A stretch of DNA of 64,000 bases from a virus. The notes under the pieces are model-generated. The model had not been told where the DNA came from and searched no databases. It saw only the letters and a program-made list of their open reading frames with translations. The position numbers were made by a program, and so were the translations under genes. Position 1 is the stretch's first letter; each line of letters begins with the position of its first letter. Below are positions 12,001 through 20,000 of this stretch, one piece after another. The stretch lies in the IMG/VR virus record IMGVR_UViG_3300030103_003629, positions 8,707-72,706 of that record; one strand, written 5' to 3'.

Positions 12001-12214
12001 AACCTGGTTTAGAAAAATTAATCATACCTATCATTTGAGGTATAGGTTGAATAAACTGAGCTGCTTGTTCTGCAGAATCTGTGTCTTCCTTAACCATATC
12101 AAATATACTTTGCATATAACTCTTAGGATCAAAGTTTTTATCTTTAATCATATTAGTAGCAATATCTGTATATAACGCTTCTATTTGATCATTATCTAGT
12201 GCACACTTAATCAT
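1..12214 (-). CDS. Giant virion RNA polymerase protein, partial (at least 4,071 residues; runs off the left edge)
   Basis: The frame starts at ATG 12214-12212 and has no stop down to position 1. The start overlaps the TGA of the upstream gene (ATGA), which suggests coupled translation. Seen: HEAWH at residues 783-787 followed by EILAEEF at 823-829, a zincin-type metallopeptidase pattern; GSDFDVDKLF with DFDVD at residues 2392-2396 (5027-5041), preceded by RIPIDATNS and IIVP, as in crAss-like virion RNA polymerases where this loop binds the catalytic magnesium; LTGSTAL (G3624) and LHDIDW (D3644, D3646), a nucleotidyltransferase-like pattern; and a glycine-rich stretch near 3855-3960. Known: the phi14:2 enzyme (about 2,180 residues) is packaged in the virion and transcribes early genes after injection. 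Inferred: this protein does the same and carries extra enzymatic modules. The polymerase call is firm; the other domains are motif-level only. Residues 1-780 are unrecognised. Confidence 0.88.
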   Translation of the reverse strand, partial: MIKCALDNDQIEALYTDIATNMIKDKNFDPKSYMQSIFDMVKEDTDSAEQAAQFIQPIPQMIGMINFSKPGLNLNIDFNELNALSPKFLNVDTGVDTIIKEFSVDPKQVLFDAATNEQDNNNPVLLEEDPAEEPTKEVFRGQSDNPLTTTGQNLVKKKPNGKALEIQELDPSQTTIVNTLANLKLSNTLEGTGPQAFSYTDLSGQTKTLKLKLVRFDAFVTNSQTKDLLPKSVQQEAIESLTRLKRKDARKEVTQANERVIAIIADEFGQPVFFTEDGSYAESRSDGKVVFQFLRDVRTDKSGTKITDIYGKEERIMSPQALSKRLGITVEEAKEYLDERADILSRIKKEFLGKENKNHSMLVDIQGITEGMSDELANPDISLDVLSKALNNSTNSNNDNNIKRVIQSIKISNNKTRNVNISGSAYITLNGNNFALERYILTEELINEIAEVVTNPKFSKSERKAFLDQFLNNNVSKSQRNYKINTNGTFQIIDESGKKPIIIELSKDKLSNKAQRENAAKAVRTVLAKGYYWKNPSFNNNSTNLAPVNWRPTVGIYNEAIVQETKPFLRLIDGELVPTDFREFLISIGDRINVKLNTLNPGFYNMSIAFKNPYSALNQSLSKGEKIVDAQNLTETLEREEEVPWYTDEELKKIEEEKRKESASKENQNKADDIESNLEPNPNQDVKNSSGSLLERFKKKGDWSSLKREGYDPDNVTKKQIEDAVKWWSTSPLSKVIDLGKMTDIVNSAQFAEFIVNASSLSDPKFLGAINISDKGTAVDIYHEAWHGFSQLYLTPEQRKALYNEVRNSNTKYKDYSNYQIEEILAEEFRSYAKNPKIKKNRPKRNTIFRKILNFLKALFGKAFKNSSKAANIDVMSIPAVNDLYSRLYLSSSDPSLLADYTPSVKNHEFLQLNRGIRQVDNRREDALNDADSKLIVSTMDSLFSEVVDELSKDMAKAGEKSSKSTTLNLVLNPQNRKIVVEEVRERLKEILKTNTDKLAKETKMPSFDGINSMKDIKENAVAVLEAVDPETGERTPASDKYFFFRSQVNSFKNLNADIKRGERSFGENFYGIDIISDFYTHKNIKSGKNPVGIIVANNITEVIKQTSNLKSRAKKYGKLQILENKLPEIEITRDQQDLLNKIRILETALGNWTTSKQGTLKYYYDNSTFPILNKNILEEQALEEDEQDSNDPSSEKFGKEVGKKSLVEMAEREVIYILKSLHKVDANGNTSKNYLGVNELADFKRVWATLNNRISGIKNPMKMYQEIEKASEEFPELKQLIKYKLPKPENTTNEFEFDAIASFWQTFKKSAIKYYQLSVFKDGNVEVTESDIDTDAILRDFQRMFKTKNANEYISIVEGTNTPMLNLDALVKRFDKKGLREEDYYEFLNILGIELDDIQRIKTELTNVENESKFGIPFIFQTVKDFNELESRENLTEKQSEYLLKFKQNPVETLVDDIPAGVLLSKNLKRGVSQSGSIKELAKLQSKYGSVSKNYGLLAADGERIFPHVLDSNMTMTVAGLNELGNLRNDTWQKTNSNKEESEYDFLSYLNPNINPFTKRSHLLNSVYRVKEGTFDKRANKTFDLFITSGINIQDNKTNSKVTSDLTDVEKFTQDMHTLLLNGIKENTRPADKKASYGLKVQGGLMKTQGTDKNLYVDIDMFNQESEDPGISEGMRYSIDKLFIPAMAVEFDRIKMFDANKELYLRLAGYNRPIGNRYAGNTFTAFDNILRDSTKNELYKLQLDPAVKIENYLMTDEGSALNKKIKADIMEYIQDRVKNNITNYYNKAPYLSESLKEKSGIENYNSTDPKVRKQLINTLMSAYTINNWIHNFEVIHLLHGNMVQFDHSKEHMQKRTPGGQSGGEGFLYDQNSMNFINEVWNQKSYASRLSKEGITPFQYRGKLNTAIIKDSEKNSEYIKEIRKALEADYKKRFPKLSQKEIDKLVNTDADTYLGMEESDGHGYITFDAYRTLKKLQNKWTNEQENLFQRISNGETISPRQINTYFPVYKLHHYGALDFNEAVVTSMHKFALSPIIPGSSSKQKEKLHKQMMKEGIQYVTFESGNKVGGISSNKEANSDNIYTDDTQTEIKNLVEGETMFTPNTIYMQNLKEVTKVNDQYKGKVTFPTQLRGILLDGLFEKGGSISTQARKAVSNYTNAVNKYNNILKDELLAQIDFKYDAEQDKYISKGNMTNLMRLLQNEMEQKSLPYNLLKLINTTPSGEKFIDLSIHPKSDDVMKALLGIIQKRLVKQKVYGEPLIQTPVTLDKDLWLSPGEENGTNGLQYYRIDPKTGKTLPAQAVIALQGDFINLLNLKHNDGEPIGNIDRLNEMIKNEVWLNKADHRESITILGPRIPIDATNSNEIFEIYHFLDPQEGNKIIVPTEIVAKAGSDFDVDKLFELFPKIDKQGNLIKTVLSKDDLQAEIEKGDESTSKILGRQKDALHNELVRSIKDVLLLKDNYVNLVRPNNIHLVKRAVETLEEAEEGYDRFENVFGEERTNQKGNKSISPTRTLELGYNLYQHKVNLVGAITLGIVALKNKMHPIYKQINFQMPGIFTMKFDHNTTNGAISLAGKYNTEGENISEIFSHLLNAILDRAKDPFTFTLGATPESINVLNYMIEAGVPSDTVFTFLNQPLVKEYIQEIAKLNGPYSVLHPTFGKGSAEQRALSNVLSRIVDPKVAMEITARVNKFNKATNSKAKMVGNLAKAIETSPDVVSELLFRDLGVTENLTQGRLEKGLKKDITSKESLAMLAQYYNIQRQTQGLREIQSISTPDTTFIKTAQQVNKQYSALQMIYDRRDLNPESVRKLLEESILSGFNVNDIMYDITSEVFDLNFSNDVNSFITSKLLGYRQNKALKARFGKGVDGEEVFTASFTNAISDYLLQNLLSRETDAKGNIVIYPEFSNNLPVNVSDTNKEAISLKDGIIYVNDTKLRDRYEKRRGKGFAFNITFDDYGTYVKYKLKEVFVKNKYSDKSKITNFRYKQFLKENKKTAYIKFIAERSLMNSYNRSFIMGTSDLSYSQLILDTINQFGLDRYFEIADNLSLASLPLENSEKVLDLNNRDVVSNDPDLADKYNNEIKQLANVSISKVKDLQTNEDISQIFNLFSLNMIYQHGKGFSRLNFNNIIDTSAYISLMKTASQNFLDTTNKNFLDGYSITDELNDVYNRMLSSRNFQNYLTNNPVEPVIEKSFDSEIDFQEQGEFENPPITDASNILKRNIYELVPNFNNDVAFQNKLYNDYVALITKVPGRKEMTKEKFLNFIKRLSVYKFKDTYMFGNYDYDNAVFVNRVTSSPSSKQFLAEAIPAIVDSGLDFIHFVPKDVRDKYKRSGYTVSTRGFRHNLRGEEMTKYLATSNPNIVSRIFGKQEEGILNSKGDIGVLTGAELKEYNDSTFDIVQSVPKGEVINTPVNIDGTSIKKAGKDTSKVLETYLKSFGIKVKDINEIKSKLAIDDIGFADILNKVAYVKDRDALPDVAGEFIAYMMQYNPLVKDIIRELAGTTDYRSIKDKDKYFKIVGKLINEDLRNKSKGEYNKSLLGKIAQLVKQFFKTLREGVNIELINTNIGIITNNILQQNVDLITGNKYKPGEYGKPTKLVTIEQALETDKFGSSIVKKLSKEGFILTGSTALAEQGTVLRPEENPLHDIDWISPFTRTETKSKFLNVYPDAVFLRDIEGEGYVTDTYMLPPAGYKISNFRTVTVQAKDGSNRVMLENYDVVNKKTGKVEGTYRIETTDYVGKDEKTYTKSEEVIEGVEAKAIDFFSYEKYNQKKPFDYTTKDGDVIQLANWTDVFTAKLKFARLKDLWDYNRYIPNVVEEDAQPTARVDITSPKDVFTIKPLKGRPDKKATTKSKIATQFIGFAEGIAGSSTANYAQQAGLFANTGNYGSDDVIFVSIGGKRGSAQLQKSQQDKTITEAIKAVEAGATILTDNKAYTDSSTYNTGEKRLYESMEAQGYNYSEVTVDGETIGTWSKTAQPTTETGTLGEINYTIDRNLKNKNGTKRLAGTDGKTIKLNPVESVDEFFEYFTGAKKGITSEQKKQVLKMFDDFNISLDDMKQILNTTDKINDFLVYH

Positions 12215-15200
12215 TTTTTTCTACACTTTAAATTATTTCTTAAATTGTTTTTAGCATCTTCTATAGTTGTATTCTCTGCTTTTTTTAATGCTTTATTTTG
12301 AGCTTCAGAATCACTTAAAAAATCTTCACTAACTTTCTTAGATTGTTTAACATCTGTTTTTTCCTGCTTAGTCATAGGTTCTGTTTTTTCTACTTCAGTG
12401 TTTACTAAAGCTGGCAATGTATAGTTCTTTTCTAGTTCTCCAAATGTAGCACTATATTTTTTATTTTTACCATTAATAACTATGTTTAATTCTGCACCAT
12501 CTTTGGTCATCTTTTCTATAGTCACAGTAGAGTTTGTAAGCTTGTCATAGTTCCATTTACCTGGGCCTAGTTTTGGTCTTATCTTACCTGTTACAATAAG
12601 AGTAGTTCCTTCTTTATAGATCTCACTTTTAGGAACAGCTGAACCTTCTAGTTTTGTTTCTTCTTTTTTAGTTGATATGCTAAGTTCTTTAAATCTTTCT
12701 TCAACCAAGGGGAATAAAACTTCTTCTTGAATTTGTATAGGAATGTTACCGTATTTAGAAGATAGATCTAACATAATATTAGACAACTCATTAGCTTCTG
12801 CTTTAGCAATAGCAGCTTTTGCTTTCTCTACTCTTTTATTAATAGCTTCATTCTCACTTAATTCTATTTTAGTAGCTTCAGGATCTTGCTCACCTTTTTT
12901 AACTTCAGCTTTCTTAGGAGCTTCTTTAGTTTTTGTCTTAGCTCTCTCAGCATCAACAGGAGCTTCTTCTTTAGTTTCTGCAGCTACTTGTTTTTCCTTC
13001 TCAGCTATTTCTTGTTTAAGTTCTTTTATTCTTGCTTCTATTTGTGGAGTACCTAGGTTCTTTTCAACTAGTCTTTCTTCATTAGCCAGTGAAGCTTTTA
13101 AGGCATCTACCTCTTGTTCTAGTTTAGATTTCTCAGGAGCTTTTTCAGGAGCTTTCTTTTTAACTTCTTCTTTAACACCAAGCTTACTCTTAATAGATTT
13201 AAAGTTATCTCTTATATAACTATTAATTAAGTTATTCTTTTGTTGTTGACTAGTAGATTCTTTATATTGAGGACCATAGTCTTCATCTTGTTGCATCTCT
13301 TCAAAGACTTCTTTATAAACTCTAGGAGATAATCTTCTTAAGTTTGTAGCAGTAGGATCATTTGTAAATCTTCCAATACTAGTTTCTTGATTCTTTTCAA
13401 AGTTCTCAACTAATTCTTTTTCAAGAGCTTCATATTTCTTTTCTATCTTAGCAACTTCTTTAGCATCTCTTTCTATAGTTGTTGTATATCTTATAGCCTT
13501 TTCAAAACTATCATCCATCTCATTAACAATCTCTCCAGCTTGGTTAACTAAGTTTCCATTTTCTTTTCTAAGAGTTACCTTATCTTTTGATTGAGCAATA
13601 GTAGCTACTATTCTTTCTCCTTCTAATGCTTTAGATTGTATAGCTCCTATTTTAAAACTTGTTAAAGGTCTTTGAGGTAATATCTCTTCTACCTTTACTT
13701 GTTTTTCTTCTCCTGGTAACGCATCTATTTCTTCTCTTTTTCTTTCTTTAAGCTCATTTATTTTTTCTTGTAAGAAATCTTTTTCTCCTACTTCTTCTTC
13801 TACAGATAGTTTTTTAAGATCTTTATTTTGAAGTAATAAGAAAAGAGCTGCGTTATATTCTTTAGTACCTTTTGTGTATACTTGTTTAGTACTATTTTTA
13901 ATAAAGTATTCTGGCAACACTCCTTCATCCATAAATAATTTAAATGCTGCGGGCTCCATAAGTAAATTATACTGAGAATATAATGCATTTAATACGGCAT
14001 TATTTTCTATATCTGCTATCTGATTATTTACTACACCATCAAAGTATTCTTTTTTATTTTCATAAACCCTGGTCATCCACTCTTCATTTCGCTCAACATG
14101 ATTTAAGAAACCTTTAGGATTATGCATAAGATTTACATAATAAGCAAGTACTTGTTTTTCATCTTCTAGTTTAGAATAATCAACTATATCTTCAAAAGCT
14201 TTTTCTATTTGTTCATCAAATACAATTTCTTTATTGCTATCAGCAATAAAATTAATATACTTAGAGAAAGCTTTTTTGAATTCAAGTGTAACTTTATTAT
14301 CATTAGTTTCATTTCTTTCTAATACACCTTCCTTCTTTAACTTTGCTATATCTTCTTTGTTTACAGGAACATCTTCTACAATCTTACCTTTATCATCATA
14401 AACTTTTTTTCTTCCTTCTTCAACTACAATCTTATCCTTCTTAAAATACTTATTAAAAGTTTCTTTTGCTTTTTGGAACTCTTTTAAAACTTCTATTTTT
14501 TCTGTATTTCTTTTAATAAGCTCTTTAGACTTTTCATCTGTCAGTCCTTCAAGTGAAGAATTTTCTCCTGTGAGTAAACTTATTTCTGCAACTAATGCAT
14601 CTTCATCTAGCATTACCTGAACATCATTACTAGTTATGTTCTTTAAAGGTCCTTTTGCAGTTAGATTATTAGCAATGCTTACCATTCTTTTAGCTACATC
14701 ATTATAAGATTCACGGTAGAATACAGCCTGCTTTTTAGCTTCTCTCCATGCCATATGTAACATTGCAGCTTGTTTATATTCTTGTGAGTCTTTATCAGGA
14801 AATTTACTAAGATCTACAGGATCAGGAAATCTTTCTTCATAAAATTCATATTGTCTTTTAATCTCTTTAGCATTATCTATTACTGTATCAATTTTAGCCT
14901 GATATTCTTCTCCTGTCCCTTTTTCAAAACCAAATGTTTTTTCAAATTCATCTGCTGGAAGTTCTTTCATTGAATCTAAATGATCAACAAAAATGTCAAA
15001 AGATCCTTTTTCTAAACTCATATTAACCATAGAAATAAGAGCTTCATTTTCAGCATCTCCTTTTTCTTTAGTAGTTCCGTTTTGTTTTACTTGACCTACA
15101 GCATTTTGTACAGAATAGTTAAATAATCTAGAATCAAATAGTTTTACAGGATCTGCATATAAAGCGTTTAAACTAGCAGCAGCTTGTTCACCAAACTGTT

Positions 15201-17046
15201 TTCTTACTTTTTTATATTCTTCATATTTTTTCTTATCTCCAAAATATTTATTATAACCTGTACTCATTGCAGGTATAGCAGCGTTTAATGGTCCTGCAAA
15301 CATACCCATAAAGAAACCTGATGCAAAAGTTTCAAATCCTTGCTCACCAAGTTGACTACTCAAAGCATTTTTAAAGTATTGTTCTTTTGTTGCATGATCA
15401 TAAGAACCTTCTGCAAAATGAAATGCTTCTCTATTTTTTTGTTTAAATGAATCTACAAAATAATTTTCATAATAATTAGAACTCACCTCTTGAGCAACTT
15501 CTTGAAAACCTTCAGTAAAGTTAGCTTTAAAATAACCTAGTCCTCCTTTTATAGATTTTCTAAGAGGATCCTTAGCAAATGATTTTAAAGTGTTTGTTAG
15601 ACTATTTTCTGCATATTTAAACTTACCTCCTATGCCTCCTTTTTTAGGAGTCCATTTTAGAGATCCATGTTTAAAGGATTTAATGTCATCAATCTTAGAT
15701 CCTAAAAAACTTCTTATACCACCTTTTGGTCCTGTTATATTTGGGAATACTAATTTATTAGTACCAAAAATTAAAGCAGTATTAAATATCATATTTGAAG
15801 TAGCTGCAGTATTAGCTTGTTGAGTAAAGTTCCATTGAACATCATTATCTGGAGTTACTCCATTAGCTCTATAGTAATCTTCATAAAGTCTATTATATAC
15901 TTTATTTTTTGTAAAACCTCCTTCCAATCTAGATTCTGCAAGAGCCATGTTTAGATTTCTTACATCTCTATAAAATGCACCTACTGTTTTTGCACCTTTA
16001 GCTAAACTAGTTAGATTGTCAACTTTATTAAAAGATCTTACGGCATCCATAGTGTTTTCAATAGGATTGATAAGCCTTCCTACTGAACTCATAACCTTAC
16101 CTGTTCTGGTACCATTCCAAAAAGTTTTAGCTCCTTTATACGTATTTACGCTTTTTAATGTGTTATTAATACCTTTAGCCATATTAACACCGGTTCCAAT
16201 ACCCTTTACAGATTTTAATCTACTTCCAAGTTTTCCTAATACAGCTCCTGTTCCAAGCAAACTAGTTCCTCCTGTAAGAGGGGACAATAATCCAAGAGCA
16301 GCTTCTTCTACTAGTGCTTCAGTCATAATACCAGCAGTGTATCCAAAGTTCATTAGTGTATTATTAAAGAATGCACCAAGTCCACCTTTGGTTGACTGAC
16401 CAATTGCCGCAGCTCTTTCATAAGCTTCTGCATCTTCTGTATCAGGAGAAAAGTCAAATTCAGTTACTATCTTATATAAACTTTTAGGACCAGAAACAAA
16501 ACCTCTGGTAGCTAATGGTAAAAAAGAATTAGAAAGTTGTCTACTAAGATCATCCCAACCTGTAGTATTTTTATTATATAAAGATTCATTATCACGGAAA
16601 GGATGAAATCCTAACTCTTGTATTTTCTCACTTCCATAACCTGCATATCTATCATAGAAAGCATCTCCGTCAGGTCCATCATTATAAGAATATATCCTAC
16701 CATATGTATTCCTTTTTTGACTAGTACTAGCAACAGCTTGTGCTTCTTGTCCTAAAGCATTAGCTCTTGCTATAACAGCTCCTTTAGAAAAGTCTTTTTG
16801 TTTTGCTTTAATAGGAGGTTGATTAGGAGGGTTACCTACAACTTTTTGTCTCACTTGTTGCTGAGGTCTGTATAAACCTGTTGGTGGAGTAAGAGGAGCA
16901 AAAGGAATCTCAGATTGGGGATCCATAATATTATCTCCTTCAAATGCTTGATAACTTGTTGGATCAACATTAGTAGGATTTAGATTGCCGTATTGTGGTC
17001 CTAACTCATCAAGTGGACTTACTGGTATGTTTTCTTCCTCTGCCAT
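12211..17046 (-). CDS. Large virion/cargo protein (1,611 aa), crAss-like, function unknown
   Basis: Not a known enzyme. The N-terminal 110 residues are proline/glutamine-rich and look disordered. Two small-residue hydrophobic stretches, near residues 219-262 (LMNFGYTAGIMTEALVEEAA) and 574-596 (FFMGMFAGPLNAAIP), could insert into membranes. The last 500 residues are dominated by Lys and Glu, with probable long coiled coils. The only cysteine I noticed is near the C-terminus (LKCRKK). The gene lies one base after the 1,193-aa gene and its TGA overlaps the ATG of the giant polymerase gene, so the three probably share a transcript and are made in ratio. In crAss-like phages, large proteins next to the virion polymerase are stored in head and tail and ejected with it; I infer that role. 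A membrane-channel role is possible but unproven. Confidence 0.72.
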   Translation of the reverse strand: MAEEENIPVSPLDELGPQYGNLNPTNVDPTSYQAFEGDNIMDPQSEIPFAPLTPPTGLYRPQQQVRQKVVGNPPNQPPIKAKQKDFSKGAVIARANALGQEAQAVASTSQKRNTYGRIYSYNDGPDGDAFYDRYAGYGSEKIQELGFHPFRDNESLYNKNTTGWDDLSRQLSNSFLPLATRGFVSGPKSLYKIVTEFDFSPDTEDAEAYERAAAIGQSTKGGLGAFFNNTLMNFGYTAGIMTEALVEEAALGLLSPLTGGTSLLGTGAVLGKLGSRLKSVKGIGTGVNMAKGINNTLKSVNTYKGAKTFWNGTRTGKVMSSVGRLINPIENTMDAVRSFNKVDNLTSLAKGAKTVGAFYRDVRNLNMALAESRLEGGFTKNKVYNRLYEDYYRANGVTPDNDVQWNFTQQANTAATSNMIFNTALIFGTNKLVFPNITGPKGGIRSFLGSKIDDIKSFKHGSLKWTPKKGGIGGKFKYAENSLTNTLKSFAKDPLRKSIKGGLGYFKANFTEGFQEVAQEVSSNYYENYFVDSFKQKNREAFHFAEGSYDHATKEQYFKNALSSQLGEQGFETFASGFFMGMFAGPLNAAIPAMSTGYNKYFGDKKKYEEYKKVRKQFGEQAAASLNALYADPVKLFDSRLFNYSVQNAVGQVKQNGTTKEKGDAENEALISMVNMSLEKGSFDIFVDHLDSMKELPADEFEKTFGFEKGTGEEYQAKIDTVIDNAKEIKRQYEFYEERFPDPVDLSKFPDKDSQEYKQAAMLHMAWREAKKQAVFYRESYNDVAKRMVSIANNLTAKGPLKNITSNDVQVMLDEDALVAEISLLTGENSSLEGLTDEKSKELIKRNTEKIEVLKEFQKAKETFNKYFKKDKIVVEEGRKKVYDDKGKIVEDVPVNKEDIAKLKKEGVLERNETNDNKVTLEFKKAFSKYINFIADSNKEIVFDEQIEKAFEDIVDYSKLEDEKQVLAYYVNLMHNPKGFLNHVERNEEWMTRVYENKKEYFDGVVNNQIADIENNAVLNALYSQYNLLMEPAAFKLFMDEGVLPEYFIKNSTKQVYTKGTKEYNAALFLLLQNKDLKKLSVEEEVGEKDFLQEKINELKERKREEIDALPGEEKQVKVEEILPQRPLTSFKIGAIQSKALEGERIVATIAQSKDKVTLRKENGNLVNQAGEIVNEMDDSFEKAIRYTTTIERDAKEVAKIEKKYEALEKELVENFEKNQETSIGRFTNDPTATNLRRLSPRVYKEVFEEMQQDEDYGPQYKESTSQQQKNNLINSYIRDNFKSIKSKLGVKEEVKKKAPEKAPEKSKLEQEVDALKASLANEERLVEKNLGTPQIEARIKELKQEIAEKEKQVAAETKEEAPVDAERAKTKTKEAPKKAEVKKGEQDPEATKIELSENEAINKRVEKAKAAIAKAEANELSNIMLDLSSKYGNIPIQIQEEVLFPLVEERFKELSISTKKEETKLEGSAVPKSEIYKEGTTLIVTGKIRPKLGPGKWNYDKLTNSTVTIEKMTKDGAELNIVINGKNKKYSATFGELEKNYTLPALVNTEVEKTEPMTKQEKTDVKQSKKVSEDFLSDSEAQNKALKKAENTTIEDAKNNLRNNLKCRKK

Positions 17047-17047
17047 A

Positions 17048-20000
17048 TTATAAGTACTTACTTAATTCACCTGCATAAAGACCTTCAGCTAATGATAAAC
17101 TTTCAACATCAGGAGTCATTCTACTATAAGGACCGGTTTTCAAATTATACAAAGCTTGTTCACTAGGATTTCTTTCAGTTCCTCCTATACCTTTACTTCT
17201 TAATTCTTCTCCTATTAATAATGATTCACGGTCAGTTAATCTATCTTTAGGATCAGCTTTACCTGATACAACATCAATTCTATCAGCCCATCTTACAGGA
17301 CCTTGATTTGAGTATCTATTAGTTATAATAGTTTCTCTCATATCTTCCCAAGTTTTTATTTGTTGATCATTCCAAGTTGCTTTATCTTTATTAGGAAACA
17401 AATAATTAAAAGCTTCTGTATTCTCTTCTTCTTGCTTTTTCATATATTGATCCATTTCATTATATGCTTGATCCCAATCACCAGCATCATATGTACCAGG
17501 TTTAGATATGACTGAATAACCTTCTTCATGCAGTGATAAATAAGATAATTCAGTTGTATAACTTTTAGTAAGCTTATCATACTTAACATTATAAGATGCA
17601 TCACCGGCTAGTTCAAATGTTTTACCTTCTGGGCCTGCATTTCTAATAGCTATATCTACAGCATCTTCTCTTGTTCCTACTGCTAGTGCATGATCAAATG
17701 TACCTTTAGCACCAGTGATTGAGAAGCCATTTGTTTTTAAACCAGCTGCTACTTCAGGAGTAAATAGTTTTGTTTCATCTTCTGTTTTACCAGTATTATC
17801 ATCTATCCATTTTGGATCTAACATAAGTATTGTAGCTTCTTTACCTATTGTACCATGAGATACACCAGAGTATTTAATCATATGACTTAAATTGTCTGTT
17901 CTTTGTTGAGCAAGATATGCATTAAGAACTCCCGGAGCTATTTTATTAAACGCTTCTTGTTTTTCTGCCATATCACTATCAAACTCATCAGGATTCCCAA
18001 GACCTAAATATGAATAAGATAAAGGCGCAACGCTTTGACTAATATCCTTTTGTACTTGTCTAGTTACTTCTGCCCCATAACCTAATCCTGTTCCAACGTC
18101 TATAGCTTTAGTAAAGTCACTGTGTACTCCTGTACCCTTTGAAGTTACTCCTAAGTTTTCCATTATTATAGGAGGAACACCTTTACTTCTTTTTTCATTA
18201 AATGCTTTCCATTCTCTTGCAACATAACTAAAAGCATCTTCTTTAGGAATATTAACCATATCCCCAATCTTTCCAGATATACCATCTCTACTACTTAATA
18301 AAGGTTCACCATAGACAGCTTCCGCACCCCTATTAATAAAATCTACAAATCCTTCAAACGCTCCTTGAAATGGAGCCTTACCTTGTGGTTTACCAAGGTT
18401 CTCTAATTTAGCAAAATCTGGTGGAGCAAGTGTTTTATTAAAAAGAGCTTCTCCATTTTTACCCATTGCAAGAGCCTGCATTGAAAGATGAGTTAAAGGA
18501 ATTCCTTTAGCTTGCATTTCTTTCATAAAATCAACCTTAGTTCCAGAGGTTGATGTTTTCCAATCTGCAATTGCTTGTAAATTATCTAAATTAGCTGAAA
18601 TATCTGCTCTTTCTTTAAGATTTATCATATTAGATAAATCAGCATTATTAATATAACCACCTATATTATTTTTTACATCTTTATTTTCTTTTGCATAATT
18701 ATCTATTCTTTTATAAAGATCTAAAATATCTGTAGTATTAGTTTCAAGTTTTTTACCTTGTTCAAGCTCTTTAAAACTCGTATCAAAATTTAGACCAGCA
18801 GTAAGATCTTTATAATCTTGAGGACTTTCTGTTTTTATAAAATTTAAGAAGTCCATAGTTGTTTGTTTCTTTGATTGAATAACAGAATTAATATCTCTTG
18901 CTTGTTGAGCTCGTACAGCTTTTGTAGCTTGTTCTACTTCTACAGCATCTATATTATCATCTGTTGTTCCATCCATACTTGTTATTTCTGAACTTGCTCC
19001 CTTTGTTTCTTCTTTTTCTCTTAAAGCAGGCATTCCAAATTCATCTTTATTAACAACCATTTCTATTTGCTCTGTTGCAGCAGGTAAATCATTATATACA
19101 TCTTGTGGAGTAACAATAGCATTAGGATCCGTTTTTCTTTTTTCTTCTGTTGCTTGTTGAGCCATTGTAACTAACCTTGGATCATCTTCAAAAACTTTAA
19201 CACCATTAACTACTCTGAACTTCTTTTCTACAATATCATTCTCATAAAGACCACTATCTAGTAAAGCTTTATTTTCTAATTTCTTATTAGCTATTGCTTC
19301 TTTTCTTGCTTCTTTATTATATTTAATTTGATCTCTTATATCTTGATCTTTTCTTTTTTGTTTATACATTGCTCTTTGGTTGCTAAACTTTCTACTTTGT
19401 AAAGCTAAAGCATTTCTAAACTTTTCTGCTTGTAGGGCATAAGGATTAGTTTTTATAGTTTGACTATATCCTCTCATTGACTGAATCTGAGCTGCTTCAT
19501 CTAAATCTTTTCTCATTAACATTTGAGCAACACCTCCATCTACTTTTCTTCTTAATGCATCAACATCACCATATGGATTCTCAAACCCTGAAGATGTAGT
19601 AGCAGTACTTGAACCATTTTTAAATTGCTCATACTCTTTTTCAATTCTTTGTAAACTTTGACTATTAATGTCTCTGTTCATCTTAAGATCATCAAGCATC
19701 ATTAACTCTTGAGGACTACCTTTCTTAGATTTCATTTTTTCTTCTAAGGCAGCAATCTTATCATTATATTTCTGATCTCTATCTTTTAATCCTAAGTAAT
19801 ATTTTTTATTTTGATTCTGAAGTATCTTATAATTATTCTCAAGATATTTCATTTCAGCGGCATTCTTATCTCCTCCAAACTGAGCAGCATTACCAAATGC
19901 ATAATCTTTTCTATTTACATAAGATTGAGTTTTATATACAGCTTGTATTCTAGGATCTTTTCCTAATTCATTTTCAAAAAGTTTTTGTAATGGTTCTTTT

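Noticed and set aside
12743-16399. Plus-strand frames of 77-158 residues opposite the 1,611-aa gene
   Set aside because: They are low-complexity hydrophobic translations of the reverse complement of Lys/Glu/Ala-rich coding sequence, with no promoter or conserved motif.
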